DNA from: Alphaproteobacteria bacterium UBA7691
Lineage (GTDB): Bacteria; Pseudomonadota; Alphaproteobacteria; Ferrovibrionales; Ferrovibrionaceae
Assembly: GCA_002482765.1 (NCBI GenBank)
Contig: DLGP01000143.1
Coordinates: forward strand, 1-15,163
DNA: 15,163 nt
Direction of reading: 5' to 3'
Shown: positions 6,096 through 14,167 of the stretch, in pieces
Layout: each line of letters starts with the position of its first letter
Position numbering within the stretch: the first letter of the stretch is position 1
Made by a program: the position numbers and the translations under genes
The notes under the pieces: generated by a model
Told to the model about the DNA's origin: nothing
The model's database searches: none
What the model saw: the letters and a program-made list of their open reading frames with translations, nothing else

Positions 6096-6111
6096 GTGCA
6101 ATGCACAAAAA
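6091..6111. promoter_or_regulatory. Perfect 10-bp inverted repeat, possible operator
   Basis: TTTTTGTGCA (6091-6100) and TGCACAAAAA (6102-6111) are exact reverse complements around a single A. Symmetry of this kind with a TGTGCA core looks like a binding site for a dimeric regulator. It overlaps the T tract of the small-RNA terminator and does not sit at an obvious promoter, so its role is uncertain. It could instead form the tip of a bidirectional terminator. Confidence 0.4.
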
Positions 6112-6166
6112 TTAGCCGCCCGAAAATAGGGCAGCCATTCTCAACCTTACGTAACGATAACTAAGT

Positions 6167-6197
6167 GAAAACTGCCTGCTGGCCGGGACAAGCAGGC
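6167..6197 (-). terminator. Intrinsic terminator after the PhyH-family dioxygenase gene
   Basis: On the minus strand GCCTGCT (6197-6191) and AGCAGGC (6180-6174) form a perfect 7-bp stem with a 10-base loop, followed by AG and four T residues (6171-6168). It starts four bases after the TAA stop at 6201. Confidence 0.6.
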
Positions 6198-6200
6198 TTC

Positions 6201-7226
6201 TTACTTGCCGCCCACCAAAGCGCGGATGGCAAGATTTTTCAGGGCGTAAAACGGCCCTGGAAAATGCGTTTCGGCAAAAGCCACGGCCCGGTTGCGAAAA
6301 CGGTTCAGATTCTTCGGATGATGCACCGATATGCCGTTCACGGTTTCCAGATTCAATTGCCGCAGCCGGCTCTGGAATTGCAGAAAGCCATGGCTTTCCG
6401 CCAGCAAATGCATGGTGAAGGAATTGCGTGAGCGTTCCGGCTGCGTGGTGGCCAGGCTGCCATGCACGGTCAGCGCATTCCAGAACAGCACATCGCCAGG
6501 CCCCAGGGCCGGCGCATGGCAAGGCAGCCCCTGCTCTGCCACCGCCTGCAACATCGCCGCCTTGTAGCGATCATGGTTGAAAGCGATATCCACGCCGGCA
6601 GCGTGGCGCAGCATCTCCACCTTATGGCTGCGTGGATAGACATAGAACCGCCCGGCCCCGGGCGCGATCTCCTCCAGCGCCACCCAGGCCGCAACCATGG
6701 TGCCAATCTGCTCGCTATCGAGATAGTAACTATCCTGATGCGCCCAGGTGGCCGGATTGCCTTCAAAATACATGGTCTGGACAATCTTGGCCTTTTCGCC
6801 CAGCAAGGCAGCGGCTGCGCTTTGCAGGTCGGGCGCGGTCAGCACCTTCAGCGCCGCATCAGGGAAAAGCGGCGAGCGCCGGCGGTCAAAATCCTGCACA
6901 TTCAGCATCGCGTTGAGCATGAAGCCCTGCGGCGTGAAAACATGGCGCTCATAACGGCCGCTGGAAGTCTGGCGATAGAAAAAGCCGCGATCCGGCTTCA
7001 CTTCCCGTAGATAAGCCTGATGCGCCGCCACACAATCCGCCACCGGCACGGCGCCACGGATCACCACATACCCTTCGGCATCGTAATAGGCCCGGGCGGC
7101 AACCAGGTCATCAGCCGCAAAAGTTGGGGTCTCGTTATCCGCCGGCGTTACCGGCACCATAACCTCTCCGCCCAGCGGGCCGGGTACACAACGATGCGTT
7201 TCGCGGATGGGCAGGGCGTGGTTCAT
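6201..7226 (-). CDS. Phytanoyl-CoA dioxygenase (PhyH) family Fe(II)/2-oxoglutarate oxygenase
   Basis: 341 residues. PhyH-family enzymes hydroxylate small molecules using O2, Fe(II) and 2-oxoglutarate. The iron triad appears as H163-x-D165 (WAHQDSYY) and H255 (TVHGSL). R265 or R267, 10-12 residues after the distal histidine, is the likely 2-oxoglutarate carboxylate anchor. GPGDVLFWN (242-250) is the usual strand before it. The protein is soluble, with no signal peptide. The substrate is unknown; relatives act on phytanoyl-CoA, ectoine, phosphonates or secondary metabolites. The start is uncertain. The ATG at 7226 has only a weak ribosome site, while an ATG at 7160 has GGAG five bases upstream and would remove 22 poorly family-like residues. 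It sits inside an otherwise conserved cluster with its own terminator, so it looks like a later insertion. Confidence 0.88.
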   Translation of the reverse strand: MNHALPIRETHRCVPGPLGGEVMVPVTPADNETPTFAADDLVAARAYYDAEGYVVIRGAVPVADCVAAHQAYLREVKPDRGFFYRQTSSGRYERHVFTPQGFMLNAMLNVQDFDRRRSPLFPDAALKVLTAPDLQSAAAALLGEKAKIVQTMYFEGNPATWAHQDSYYLDSEQIGTMVAAWVALEEIAPGAGRFYVYPRSHKVEMLRHAAGVDIAFNHDRYKAAMLQAVAEQGLPCHAPALGPGDVLFWNALTVHGSLATTQPERSRNSFTMHLLAESHGFLQFQSRLRQLNLETVNGISVHHPKNLNRFRNRAVAFAETHFPGPFYALKNLAIRALVGGK

Positions 7227-7257
7227 GATTCAGACTCGAGAAAGAGCACACGCCAAC

Positions 7258-7284
7258 ACTATATATGCGTGCATGCCCAAACAA
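7258..7284 (-). promoter_or_regulatory. Weak candidate promoter for the PhyH-family gene
   Basis: On the minus strand TATAGT (7263-7258) matches five of six bases of the -10 consensus. TTGTTT (7284-7279) lies 15 bases upstream, a short spacing; TGCTTG would give 18. The start would be near 7251, about 25 bases before the ATG at 7226. No terminator separates this gene from the DUF1467 gene, so read-through is also possible. Confidence 0.35.
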
Positions 7285-7291
7285 GCAGGTA

Positions 7292-7552
7292 TCAGCCGCG
7301 CCCGAACAAAGCATCCACGTTAATGAGGTTGTAATACCCTACCACCCAATAGATGCCGAAGATCACGCAGCTCAGGCCGAAGGTCACCAGCATCTTGAAG
7401 CCGATACGCGGATTGACCGGCGCCGAGGTTGCCTGCCCCGGCAGCATCTCCTCGCCCGCCTCATGTGACGTGCGCACGCCAATCGGCAACACGCAGAACA
7501 GGGTCAGCATGAATATGCAGGCGAATGCCACCAGGCTATTGAAAATCGTCAT
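7292..7552 (-). CDS. DUF1467 family membrane protein, 86 aa
   Basis: Two membrane segments (about 4-24 and 52-75) flank a short polar loop that carries the family-like stretch LPIGVRTSHEAGEEMLPG (22-39). Length and layout agree with DUF1467 proteins, which are largely alphaproteobacterial and of unknown function. The ATG at 7552 lies two bases after the mce stop, with AGGT eight bases upstream, so it is surely in the mce transcript. Neighbourhood alone does not show a link to propionate metabolism. Confidence is high for the gene and moderate for the family name, which rests on recognition of the sequence pattern. Confidence 0.85.
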   Translation of the reverse strand: MTIFNSLVAFACIFMLTLFCVLPIGVRTSHEAGEEMLPGQATSAPVNPRIGFKMLVTFGLSCVIFGIYWVVGYYNLINVDALFGRG

Positions 7553-7554
7553 GG

Positions 7555-7959
<405 letters not shown>

Positions 7960-7967
7960 GGCTGGGG

Positions 7968-7973
7968 CTCCTT
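7968..7973 (-). promoter_or_regulatory. Shine-Dalgarno that fixes the mce start
   Basis: AAGGAG on the minus strand, eight bases before the ATG at 7959. It favours this start over the in-frame ATG at 8007, which would add 16 unrelated residues. Confidence 0.75.
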
Positions 7974-8003
7974 CATTTCTCGCACTAATATTGGTCCTGG
8001 CGC

Positions 8004-9665
8004 TCAATCTGACAAGCGAATGATATGCACCTGGCAGATCGGCTTGCGCCCGGTCAGCGGCTTGATCGCCCGGCGCAGGGCTTTCAGCGCGGCTTCCTCC
8101 AGGTCGGCATCGGCGCGGCGGCGGCGCGGCAGGGCATCGATGGCATCACCCACCGCCTCGGCGATCCGCCCGGCAATCACATCCGTGGCGCCATTCAGCA
8201 CGCCCGCGAAACTGACCATCGGATCGGCTTCCAACTGCCCAGTCTCATCCACCGCCAGCGACACCAGCGCCACACCGTTGAAGCCGAGCTTGCGGCGGCT
8301 TTGCAGCGTGCCGCCTTGCAGCGGGATCAGTTCGTCGCCATCGATGGCCAGGCGGCCGGCCGGCACTTCCTGCACCACTTCGGGCAAGCCCGGCGCCAGG
8401 CGCACCATGTCGCCGTTGCGCGGCACCAGGCCATGCGGCACCTGGAGGCTTTTGGCGAAACGCGCATGCTCCACCAGATGGCGCGGCTCGCCATGCACCG
8501 GGATGGCGATGCGCGGCCGCGCCATGGCATACATATCGGCCAGTTCATCGCGCGAGGGATGGCCGGAAACATGCACAAAGGCATCCTTCTCGGTAATCAC
8601 CTCAATACCGCGCAGCACCAGTTCATTATGCAGCCGGAATAGCGTGCGCTCATTGCCCGGGATGATCTTGGAGGAAAACACCACCAGATCGCCGGCGGTC
8701 AGCCCGACATGCTGATGCTGGTCGAAGGCAATCCGCGCCATGGCGCCGCGCACCTCACCCTGGCAGCCGGTGCAGACATACATCACCTTGTCGCGCGGCA
8801 GAAAGCCGGCTTCCTGCTCGTCTACCAGGCCGGGGCGATCCTGCAAATAGCCATTCTCGCGCGCCGCTGCCGTGAAGCGATGCAGCGAGCGGCCGATCAG
8901 GCAGATGCGGCGGCCGATATGCTGCGCCACGTCAAACAGGGTTTCGAGCCGCGCCAGATTGGAAGCAAAGGTGGTGACGGCAATGCGGCCGGGCCGATCC
9001 GCTAGCAGGGTCTTGAGGCTGTCGCGCACAGCACCTTCCGAGCCGGAGCGGCCCCGGCTGAACACATTGGTGCTATCGCACACCATGGCCAGCACGCCGG
9101 CATCGCCCAGGGCCTGGATGGCGGCACGATCCGTGGCCGGACCCAGCACCGGATCGGCATCCAGTTTCCAATCGCCAGTATGCAGCACCACACCATGCGG
9201 GGTGCGAATTGCCAGCGCCTGAGATTCCGGCGTGGAATGTGTGATGCCAATCGGCGTGATCTCAAACGGCCCGAGATCAATGCGCTCACCGGGCTTGTAG
9301 ATATGGATCGGCACCAATTCCTCGATGCCCTTCTCTTCCAGCTTGCGGCGCAGCACCGAGGCGGCAAAGCCGGTAGCCCAGATCGGGCAGCCCAGCTCAT
9401 GCCAGCAATGGCTGATGGCGCCGAGATGATCCTCATGCGCATGGGTCAGCACCAGGCCGAGCAGCTTGTCCTTGCGATCCGCGATCCAGGCCACATCGGG
9501 CACGATCATTTCCACGCCCGGCATGCTGTCATCGGCAAAGCTGGTGCCCAAATCCACCATCAGCCATTGATCGCCATAGCCATAGAGATTGAGATTCATG
9601 CCAATCTCGTTGGCACCGCCCAAAGGCAGGAAATACAGCGCCGTGTCTTTAACAAGCTGGTTCAT
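8004..9665 (-). CDS. rnj: Ribonuclease J
   Basis: 553 residues, normal for RNase J. It combines 5'-to-3' exonuclease and endonuclease activity on mRNA and rRNA precursors in the cytosol. The metallo-beta-lactamase core has THAHEDH (74-80; H75, H77, D79 and H80), H143 and D165 (HTGDWK) as zinc ligands. The beta-CASP insertion carries CDSTN (196-200), TTFASN and GCQGE (300-304). H369 (HVSGHPS) and H391 (PVHGE) complete the site. A C-terminal domain follows from about 450. Its ATG shares ATGA with the coaX stop and has no good ribosome-binding site, so translation is probably coupled to coaX. Alphaproteobacteria often carry RNase J alongside RNase E. Confidence 0.96.
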   Translation of the reverse strand: MNQLVKDTALYFLPLGGANEIGMNLNLYGYGDQWLMVDLGTSFADDSMPGVEMIVPDVAWIADRKDKLLGLVLTHAHEDHLGAISHCWHELGCPIWATGFAASVLRRKLEEKGIEELVPIHIYKPGERIDLGPFEITPIGITHSTPESQALAIRTPHGVVLHTGDWKLDADPVLGPATDRAAIQALGDAGVLAMVCDSTNVFSRGRSGSEGAVRDSLKTLLADRPGRIAVTTFASNLARLETLFDVAQHIGRRICLIGRSLHRFTAAARENGYLQDRPGLVDEQEAGFLPRDKVMYVCTGCQGEVRGAMARIAFDQHQHVGLTAGDLVVFSSKIIPGNERTLFRLHNELVLRGIEVITEKDAFVHVSGHPSRDELADMYAMARPRIAIPVHGEPRHLVEHARFAKSLQVPHGLVPRNGDMVRLAPGLPEVVQEVPAGRLAIDGDELIPLQGGTLQSRRKLGFNGVALVSLAVDETGQLEADPMVSFAGVLNGATDVIAGRIAEAVGDAIDALPRRRRADADLEEAALKALRRAIKPLTGRKPICQVHIIRLSD

Positions 9666-10429
9666 GCGGCGCTGCTGCGATGGTAAATCTCGATCAGGCC
9701 GCGCACGGTGATATCCGGCACAATCTGCTCGATCACATTGGTGGCGCCATCAAAAACCGGCGCCAGGCCGCCAGTGGAAATCACCTTCATCGGCCGGCCG
9801 AATTCAGCCCTGATACGCGCCACAATGCCTTCGATCAGGCCGACATAGCCCCAGAATACACCGGAATGCATGCAGGCCACCGTGGTCTGGCCGATCACCT
9901 TGGCCGGCTTTTCCACCACGATACGCGGCAACAAAGCCGTGGCGCTGACCAGGGCCTCGATGGACAGGTTGATGCCCGGTGCGATCACACCGCCGCAATA
10001 GGCACCGGCCTCGTCCACCACATCGAAGGTGGTGGCGGTGCCAAAATCCACCACGATCATCGGCGTGGCGGGAAACAACACGGCGGCGCCAACCGTGTTG
10101 CAGATGCGGTCGGCGCCGGCACCGGCGCCCTTGATCTCGATGCCGTATGTCACATTCGGCTCGCCCAGCACCAATGGCTCGGTATCAAAATAGCGCGTGC
10201 ACAGCCGGCGCAGGTTGAAGGTGGCCTGCGGCACCACGGAGGCGATGATCGCCTGCCGCACGCTCTTGGGATCGATGCCTTCAATCTGCATCAATTGCAG
10301 CAGCCACACGGCATGTTCATCGGCGGTGCGCATGGCCGAGGTATGCTGGCGCCATTCGCCGACAATACGGTCGCCGTCGATGACGCCGAATTTCACATTG
10401 GTGTTGTTGGCGTTGATCGCGAGCAGCAT
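9662..10429 (-). CDS. coaX: Type III pantothenate kinase
   Basis: 255 residues, typical for CoaX (Baf-like). It phosphorylates pantothenate, the first step of CoA synthesis, and belongs to the ASKHA fold. GADR (105-108) carries the likely catalytic aspartate D107. VVDFGTATTFD (126-136) is the second nucleotide/metal motif, and GGVIAPGI (146-153) is conserved. An oddity is the N-terminal phosphate motif, which is usually DxGNTN. It reads NANNTN (6-11), with Asn in place of the Asp and of the Gly. This may be a lineage variant or affect metal binding. A strong Shine-Dalgarno, AGGAGG (10437-10442), lies seven bases before the ATG. The gene follows birA by 23 bases and overlaps rnj by four. Confidence 0.93.
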   Translation of the reverse strand: MLLAINANNTNVKFGVIDGDRIVGEWRQHTSAMRTADEHAVWLLQLMQIEGIDPKSVRQAIIASVVPQATFNLRRLCTRYFDTEPLVLGEPNVTYGIEIKGAGAGADRICNTVGAAVLFPATPMIVVDFGTATTFDVVDEAGAYCGGVIAPGINLSIEALVSATALLPRIVVEKPAKVIGQTTVACMHSGVFWGYVGLIEGIVARIRAEFGRPMKVISTGGLAPVFDGATNVIEQIVPDITVRGLIEIYHRSSAA

Positions 10430-10452
10430 CGGCTTTCCTCCTATCTACTGGG

Positions 10453-11193
10453 TCAACGAACTGGAAACACATCACCGGCGGTGATGGCGCGGCGGGCGCC
10501 ATCGGCAAATTCCAGGATCAGCGCGCCGCCATCATCCAGGGCAACAAAGCGGCCCTGCAATTCTTCCTGCGCCAACCGCACCACGACCGGCTGGCCGATG
10601 CCCTGGGCAATGCCAAGCCAAGCCTGGCGCACCGGGGCAAAGCCCTCGTGCTGCCACAGATCGTACCAGAAGCCGAAACGCTCCAGCAGCCTGGGAAGAA
10701 AGCTTTCCGGTGTCTCGGCCAAACCATGTGCGGCCAGATTGGTGGCCGGATAGGGCGTATCCGGCGGATGCCACAGCAGATTGATGCCGATGCCGACGAT
10801 CAGATGCTCCAGATGGCCCGGCCGGTTCTGCGCGGCGCGCGATTCCAGCAAAATGCCGCTCAACTTGGCGCCATCCAGCAACACATCATTGGGCCATTTG
10901 CAGGTGACATGCCCGGCCAAAGCCGGCCCGGCCGCCAGCACCGCCTCGGCCACGCATAGGCTGACCATGAAAGACAGGGTTGCCGCTTCCATGGCGGCCC
11001 GCTGCGGCCGCAGCAGCAACGAAACGAACAAATTGCCTTCCGGGCTATCCCAGGCACGGCCACGCCGGCCGCGCCCGGCGCTTTGCCGCCGCGCCGTCAC
11101 CACCAGCCCCTCCGCCGCCCCGGCCTCGGCCTGGCGGCGGATTTCCTCATTGGTGCTGTCGATTTCGGCGAAGCCGGCGATGCGCCACTGCAA
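10453..11193 (-). CDS. birA: Biotin-[acetyl-CoA carboxylase] ligase, TTG start
   Basis: 246 residues from a TTG at 11193. This start is preferred because MQWRIAGFAEIDSTN is the expected family opening, TAAGG (11202-11206) lies eight bases upstream, and no in-frame ATG or GTG is near. A long frame reaching 11343 reads into the nuoN coding region and gives an unlikely basic, proline-rich leader. The enzyme joins biotin to carboxylase carrier proteins by way of biotinyl-AMP. Motifs are STN (13-15), GRGRRGRAW (40-48, the biotinyl-AMP loop), KWPNDVLL (99-106) and KLSGIL (110-115). The C-terminal domain is at about 200-246. There is no N-terminal helix-turn-helix, so it is a group I ligase that cannot act as a biotin repressor. 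Its neighbours mce and coaX also serve acyl-CoA metabolism. Confidence 0.92.
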   Translation of the reverse strand: MQWRIAGFAEIDSTNEEIRRQAEAGAAEGLVVTARRQSAGRGRRGRAWDSPEGNLFVSLLLRPQRAAMEAATLSFMVSLCVAEAVLAAGPALAGHVTCKWPNDVLLDGAKLSGILLESRAAQNRPGHLEHLIVGIGINLLWHPPDTPYPATNLAAHGLAETPESFLPRLLERFGFWYDLWQHEGFAPVRQAWLGIAQGIGQPVVVRLAQEELQGRFVALDDGGALILEFADGARRAITAGDVFPVR

Positions 11194-11201
11194 TCGCTTG
11201 G

Positions 11202-11206
11202 CCTTA
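11202..11206 (-). promoter_or_regulatory. Shine-Dalgarno overlapping the nuoN stop, for birA
   Basis: TAAGG on the minus strand contains the TAA stop of nuoN and lies eight bases before the TTG proposed as birA start. It supports coupled translation and the short birA form. Confidence 0.55.
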
Positions 11207-12643
11207 CGGGAACAGGGCTTTGGCGGCGGCGGCGGCAGCCGCCACCAGCGGCGCCGGATAGACAAAGTACAGCATGGTGAACAGCCCGGTAACGCCCATG
11301 ACGGCGGCAAGCTCGGTGCGCACCGGCTTGACCAGCGGTTCACTGGCCTCGTCGAAATACATCACCTTCACGATGCGCAGATAGTAATAGGCACCCACCA
11401 CACTGCTGAGCATGCCGATCACCGCCAACACATATAGCTGGGCGTTGATGGCCGCCATCACCACATAGAACTTGCCGAAGAAACCAGCCAATGGCGGCAC
11501 GCCGGCAAGCGAGAACATGAAGCTGGCGAGCAGCAAAGCCATGCCCGGATGGGTTTTTGCCAGGCCGGCCAGATCGCTAATGTTTTCCACCATCTGATCA
11601 CGCTGGCGCATCGACAGGATGATGGCAAAAGTGCCGACATTCATCGCCAGATAGATGGCGAGATAGATCAGCACGCCACGCACGCCCTCTTCCGTGCCGG
11701 CCGCCAGACCGAGCAGGGCATAGCCGACATGGCCGATGGAGGAATAAGCCATCAGGCGCTTGATGTTGCTTTGCGCGATGGCGGCAAAGGCACCAAGCAC
11801 CATACTGAGCGCGCTGATCGCCACGATGATCTGCTGCCATTCGGCAGCAATCTCGCCAAACGGGGTCAGCAGCGCGCGGCAGAACAAAGCCATGGCGGCA
11901 ATCTTCGGCGCCACGGCAAAGAAGGCCGTCACCGGGGTTGGCGCGCCTTCATAAACATCCGGCACCCACATATGGAACGGCACGGCGGAAACCTTGAAAG
12001 CCAGACCGGCTGCCAGGAACACGATGCCGACAATCAGGCCGATGGGCGCGCCGTTGGCGGTTTTCAGCGCCTGGGCGATTTCGGTAAAGCCGGTGGCGCC
12101 GGCAAAGCCGTAGATCAGCGACGAGCCGTAGAGCAGCATGCCGGAAGACAGCGCGCCCAGCACAAAATACTTCAGGCCCGCCTCGGTGGCGCGGGCGGAA
12201 TCGCGCTTGAAGCCTGCCAGCACATAGAGCGACAGGCTCTGCAATTCGAGGCCGAGATACAGCGCCATCAGATCATTGGCCGATACCATCATCATCATGC
12301 CGATGCTGGCCAGCAGGATCAGCACCGGATATTCGAACCGCTCCATGCGCTGGTGCCGGATATAGCCCAGCGACTGGATGATGGCGAAGCCGGAGCCGAT
12401 CAGGATCAGCACCTTGGCGAAGCGGGCAAAACCATCGGCCACGAACAGACCGCCGAAGCCGCTGAGCGCCTCGGCCGGCTGGCACCAGATCAGCAACACG
12501 GTAACGGCGCAGGCGGCAACGCCAAGCCAGGATACCAGGCGGGTGGAATCCTCACCCTTGAACACACCGAGCAACAGCAGCGCCATGGCGGCGACGCTGA
12601 GCCAGAGTTCGGGATAGGCGGGCGCGAGCGAAGCGAAGGTCAC
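11204..12643 (-). CDS. nuoN: NADH-quinone oxidoreductase subunit N (complex I)
   Basis: 479 residues, GTG start at 12643, with AGGAG eight bases upstream that overlaps the nuoM TAG stop. It is one of three antiporter-like proton-pumping subunits in the membrane arm of complex I, with about 14 hydrophobic segments across its length. Key residues fall at the same numbers as in E. coli NuoN: E133 (GLELQSL), K158 (AGLKYF), K217 (LAFKVSAVPFHMW) and K247 (APKIAA). This is strong support for a working pump. The stretch MAYSSIGHVGYALLG marks the second antiporter repeat. An alanine-rich tail ends in LFP. It is the last nuo gene here, and birA follows within the same transcript. Confidence 0.97.
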   Translation of the reverse strand: MTFASLAPAYPELWLSVAAMALLLLGVFKGEDSTRLVSWLGVAACAVTVLLIWCQPAEALSGFGGLFVADGFARFAKVLILIGSGFAIIQSLGYIRHQRMERFEYPVLILLASIGMMMMVSANDLMALYLGLELQSLSLYVLAGFKRDSARATEAGLKYFVLGALSSGMLLYGSSLIYGFAGATGFTEIAQALKTANGAPIGLIVGIVFLAAGLAFKVSAVPFHMWVPDVYEGAPTPVTAFFAVAPKIAAMALFCRALLTPFGEIAAEWQQIIVAISALSMVLGAFAAIAQSNIKRLMAYSSIGHVGYALLGLAAGTEEGVRGVLIYLAIYLAMNVGTFAIILSMRQRDQMVENISDLAGLAKTHPGMALLLASFMFSLAGVPPLAGFFGKFYVVMAAINAQLYVLAVIGMLSSVVGAYYYLRIVKVMYFDEASEPLVKPVRTELAAVMGVTGLFTMLYFVYPAPLVAAAAAAAKALFP

Positions 12644-12654
12644 GGCCGATACTC

Positions 12655-14166
12655 CTAACGGGTCGACGCCACTGCCGCCTTGACGGCAGCAAGCGCAGTC
12701 TGATGCTGATCAAGCAGGTTCTTCACCGACACCGCCATGACATCCAGGAACGGGCCAGGATAGATGCCCATCCACAGCGCCAGCACCACCAAGGGCGCCA
12801 GGGTGGCAATCTCGCGGGCATTCAGATCCAGCATGCCCTTGAGGTCTTCCTTGGTCAGGTCGCCAAACACCACGCGGCGATACAGCCACAGCGCATAGGC
12901 GGCCGAGAGGATCACGCCACTGGTGGCAATCAGCGCCACCCAGGTGTTGACCTTGAAGGCGCCAACCAGGATGAGCATTTCACCGACAAAACCGGCAGTA
13001 CCCGGCAGGCCGACATTGGCCATGGTGAACAGCATGAAGACCACGGCGTATTTCGGCATGTTGTTGGCTAGGCCGCCATAGCGGGCAATCTCGCGCGTAT
13101 GCAGGCGGTCATAGACCACGCCGACACAGAGGAACAGAGCACCCGACACGATGCCATGGCTGAGCATCTGGAAGATGGCGCCCTGCACGCCCTGCATGGT
13201 GAGGCTGAAAGTGCCCAGGGTGACAAAACCCATATGCGCCACAGAGGAATAGGCGATCAGCTTCTTCATATCCTCCTGCACCAGCGCCACCAGCGAGGTG
13301 TAGACGATGGCAATGACCGAGAGGCCAAAGACCAGCGGCGTAAAGTACACGCTGGCATCCGGGAACATCGGGATCGAGAAGCGGATGAAGCCATAGCCGC
13401 CCATCTTCAACAGCACACCGGCCAGGATCACCGAACCCGCCGTGGGCGCTTCAACGTGCGCATCCGGCAGCCAGGTATGCACCGGCCACATCGGCACCTT
13501 CACCGCAAAGGACGCGAAGAAAGCCAGCCACAGCCATTTCTGCACATCGGCATCGAAGCGGAAGGCCATCAGGGTGGGAATGTCGGTGGTGCCGGCCTTG
13601 AAGTACATATAGAGCAGCGCCAGCAGCAGCAGCAGCGATCCGAGCAAGGTGTAGAGGAAGAACTTGAAGGTGGCGTAGATGCGGCGCTTGCCGCCCCAGA
13701 TGCCGATGATCAGGAACATCGGGATCAGGCCGGCTTCGAAGAACAGATAGAACAGCACCAGATCAAGCGCGCAGAACACGCCGATCATCAGCGTTTCCAT
13801 CACCAGGAAGGCGATCATGTATTCCTTGACGCGATGCTCGATGGCTTCCCAGGAAGCCAGAATGCAGAGCGGCATCAGGAAGGTGGTGAGGATCACAAAC
13901 AGCATCGAGATGCCGTCAACACCCATATGGTAGTTGATACCGGCGCCGATCCATTCGCGCTTTTCCACAAACTGGAAGGCAGCGGTGGAATTATCGAAAT
14001 TGTACCAGATCGCCAGCGACACGATGAAGGTGATCACCGTGGTCCACAAAGCCGCATTGCGGGCATTGCGGGCCACCACCTCCTCCGGCCCGCGCGCGAG
14101 CATGATGAAAGCTGCGCCGACCAGCGGCAGGAAGGTGACAATTGAAAGCAAGGGCATGCCGGACAT
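12655..14166 (-). CDS. nuoM: NADH-quinone oxidoreductase subunit M (complex I)
   Basis: 503 residues from the ATG at 14166. AAGGGG lies seven bases upstream and the ATG is one base after the nuoL stop. An upstream in-frame ATG at 14190 would overlap nuoL and adds eight unlikely residues. It is an antiporter-like proton-pumping subunit of complex I with about 14 membrane helices. Residues needed for pumping are present: E144 (FFEAGLIPM, same number as in E. coli), K223 (AVKVPMWPVHTWLPDAH) and K254 (LLKMGGYG). YSSVAHMGFVTLG is the second-repeat signature. It stands between nuoL and nuoN in the standard order. Confidence 0.97.
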   Translation of the reverse strand: MSGMPLLSIVTFLPLVGAAFIMLARGPEEVVARNARNAALWTTVITFIVSLAIWYNFDNSTAAFQFVEKREWIGAGINYHMGVDGISMLFVILTTFLMPLCILASWEAIEHRVKEYMIAFLVMETLMIGVFCALDLVLFYLFFEAGLIPMFLIIGIWGGKRRIYATFKFFLYTLLGSLLLLLALLYMYFKAGTTDIPTLMAFRFDADVQKWLWLAFFASFAVKVPMWPVHTWLPDAHVEAPTAGSVILAGVLLKMGGYGFIRFSIPMFPDASVYFTPLVFGLSVIAIVYTSLVALVQEDMKKLIAYSSVAHMGFVTLGTFSLTMQGVQGAIFQMLSHGIVSGALFLCVGVVYDRLHTREIARYGGLANNMPKYAVVFMLFTMANVGLPGTAGFVGEMLILVGAFKVNTWVALIATSGVILSAAYALWLYRRVVFGDLTKEDLKGMLDLNAREIATLAPLVVLALWMGIYPGPFLDVMAVSVKNLLDQHQTALAAVKAAVASTR

Positions 14167-14167
14167 A

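Larger units (their letters stand above)
5905..6200. other. Non-coding gap of about 300 bases
   Basis: Both flanking genes read on the minus strand. The part at 5925-5960 is AT-rich. From there the plus strand holds a promoter, a predicted small RNA and its terminator (5961-6095), then a perfect inverted repeat (6091-6111). The minus strand holds the terminator of the dioxygenase gene (6167-6197). I see no convincing promoter for the secreted-protein gene and no protein-coding frame of normal length. Confidence 0.7.

Noticed and set aside
10470..10486. Palindrome CATCACCG-G-CGGTGATG at the 3' end of birA
   Set aside because: It lies inside conserved coding sequence (ITAGDVF) and has no T run after it on either strand, so it is neither a terminator nor a clear operator.
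9680..10753. Long plus-strand open frame opposite coaX and birA
   Set aside because: Its His- and Gly-rich product is the mirror of conserved minus-strand genes. It has no recognisable domain or ribosome site.
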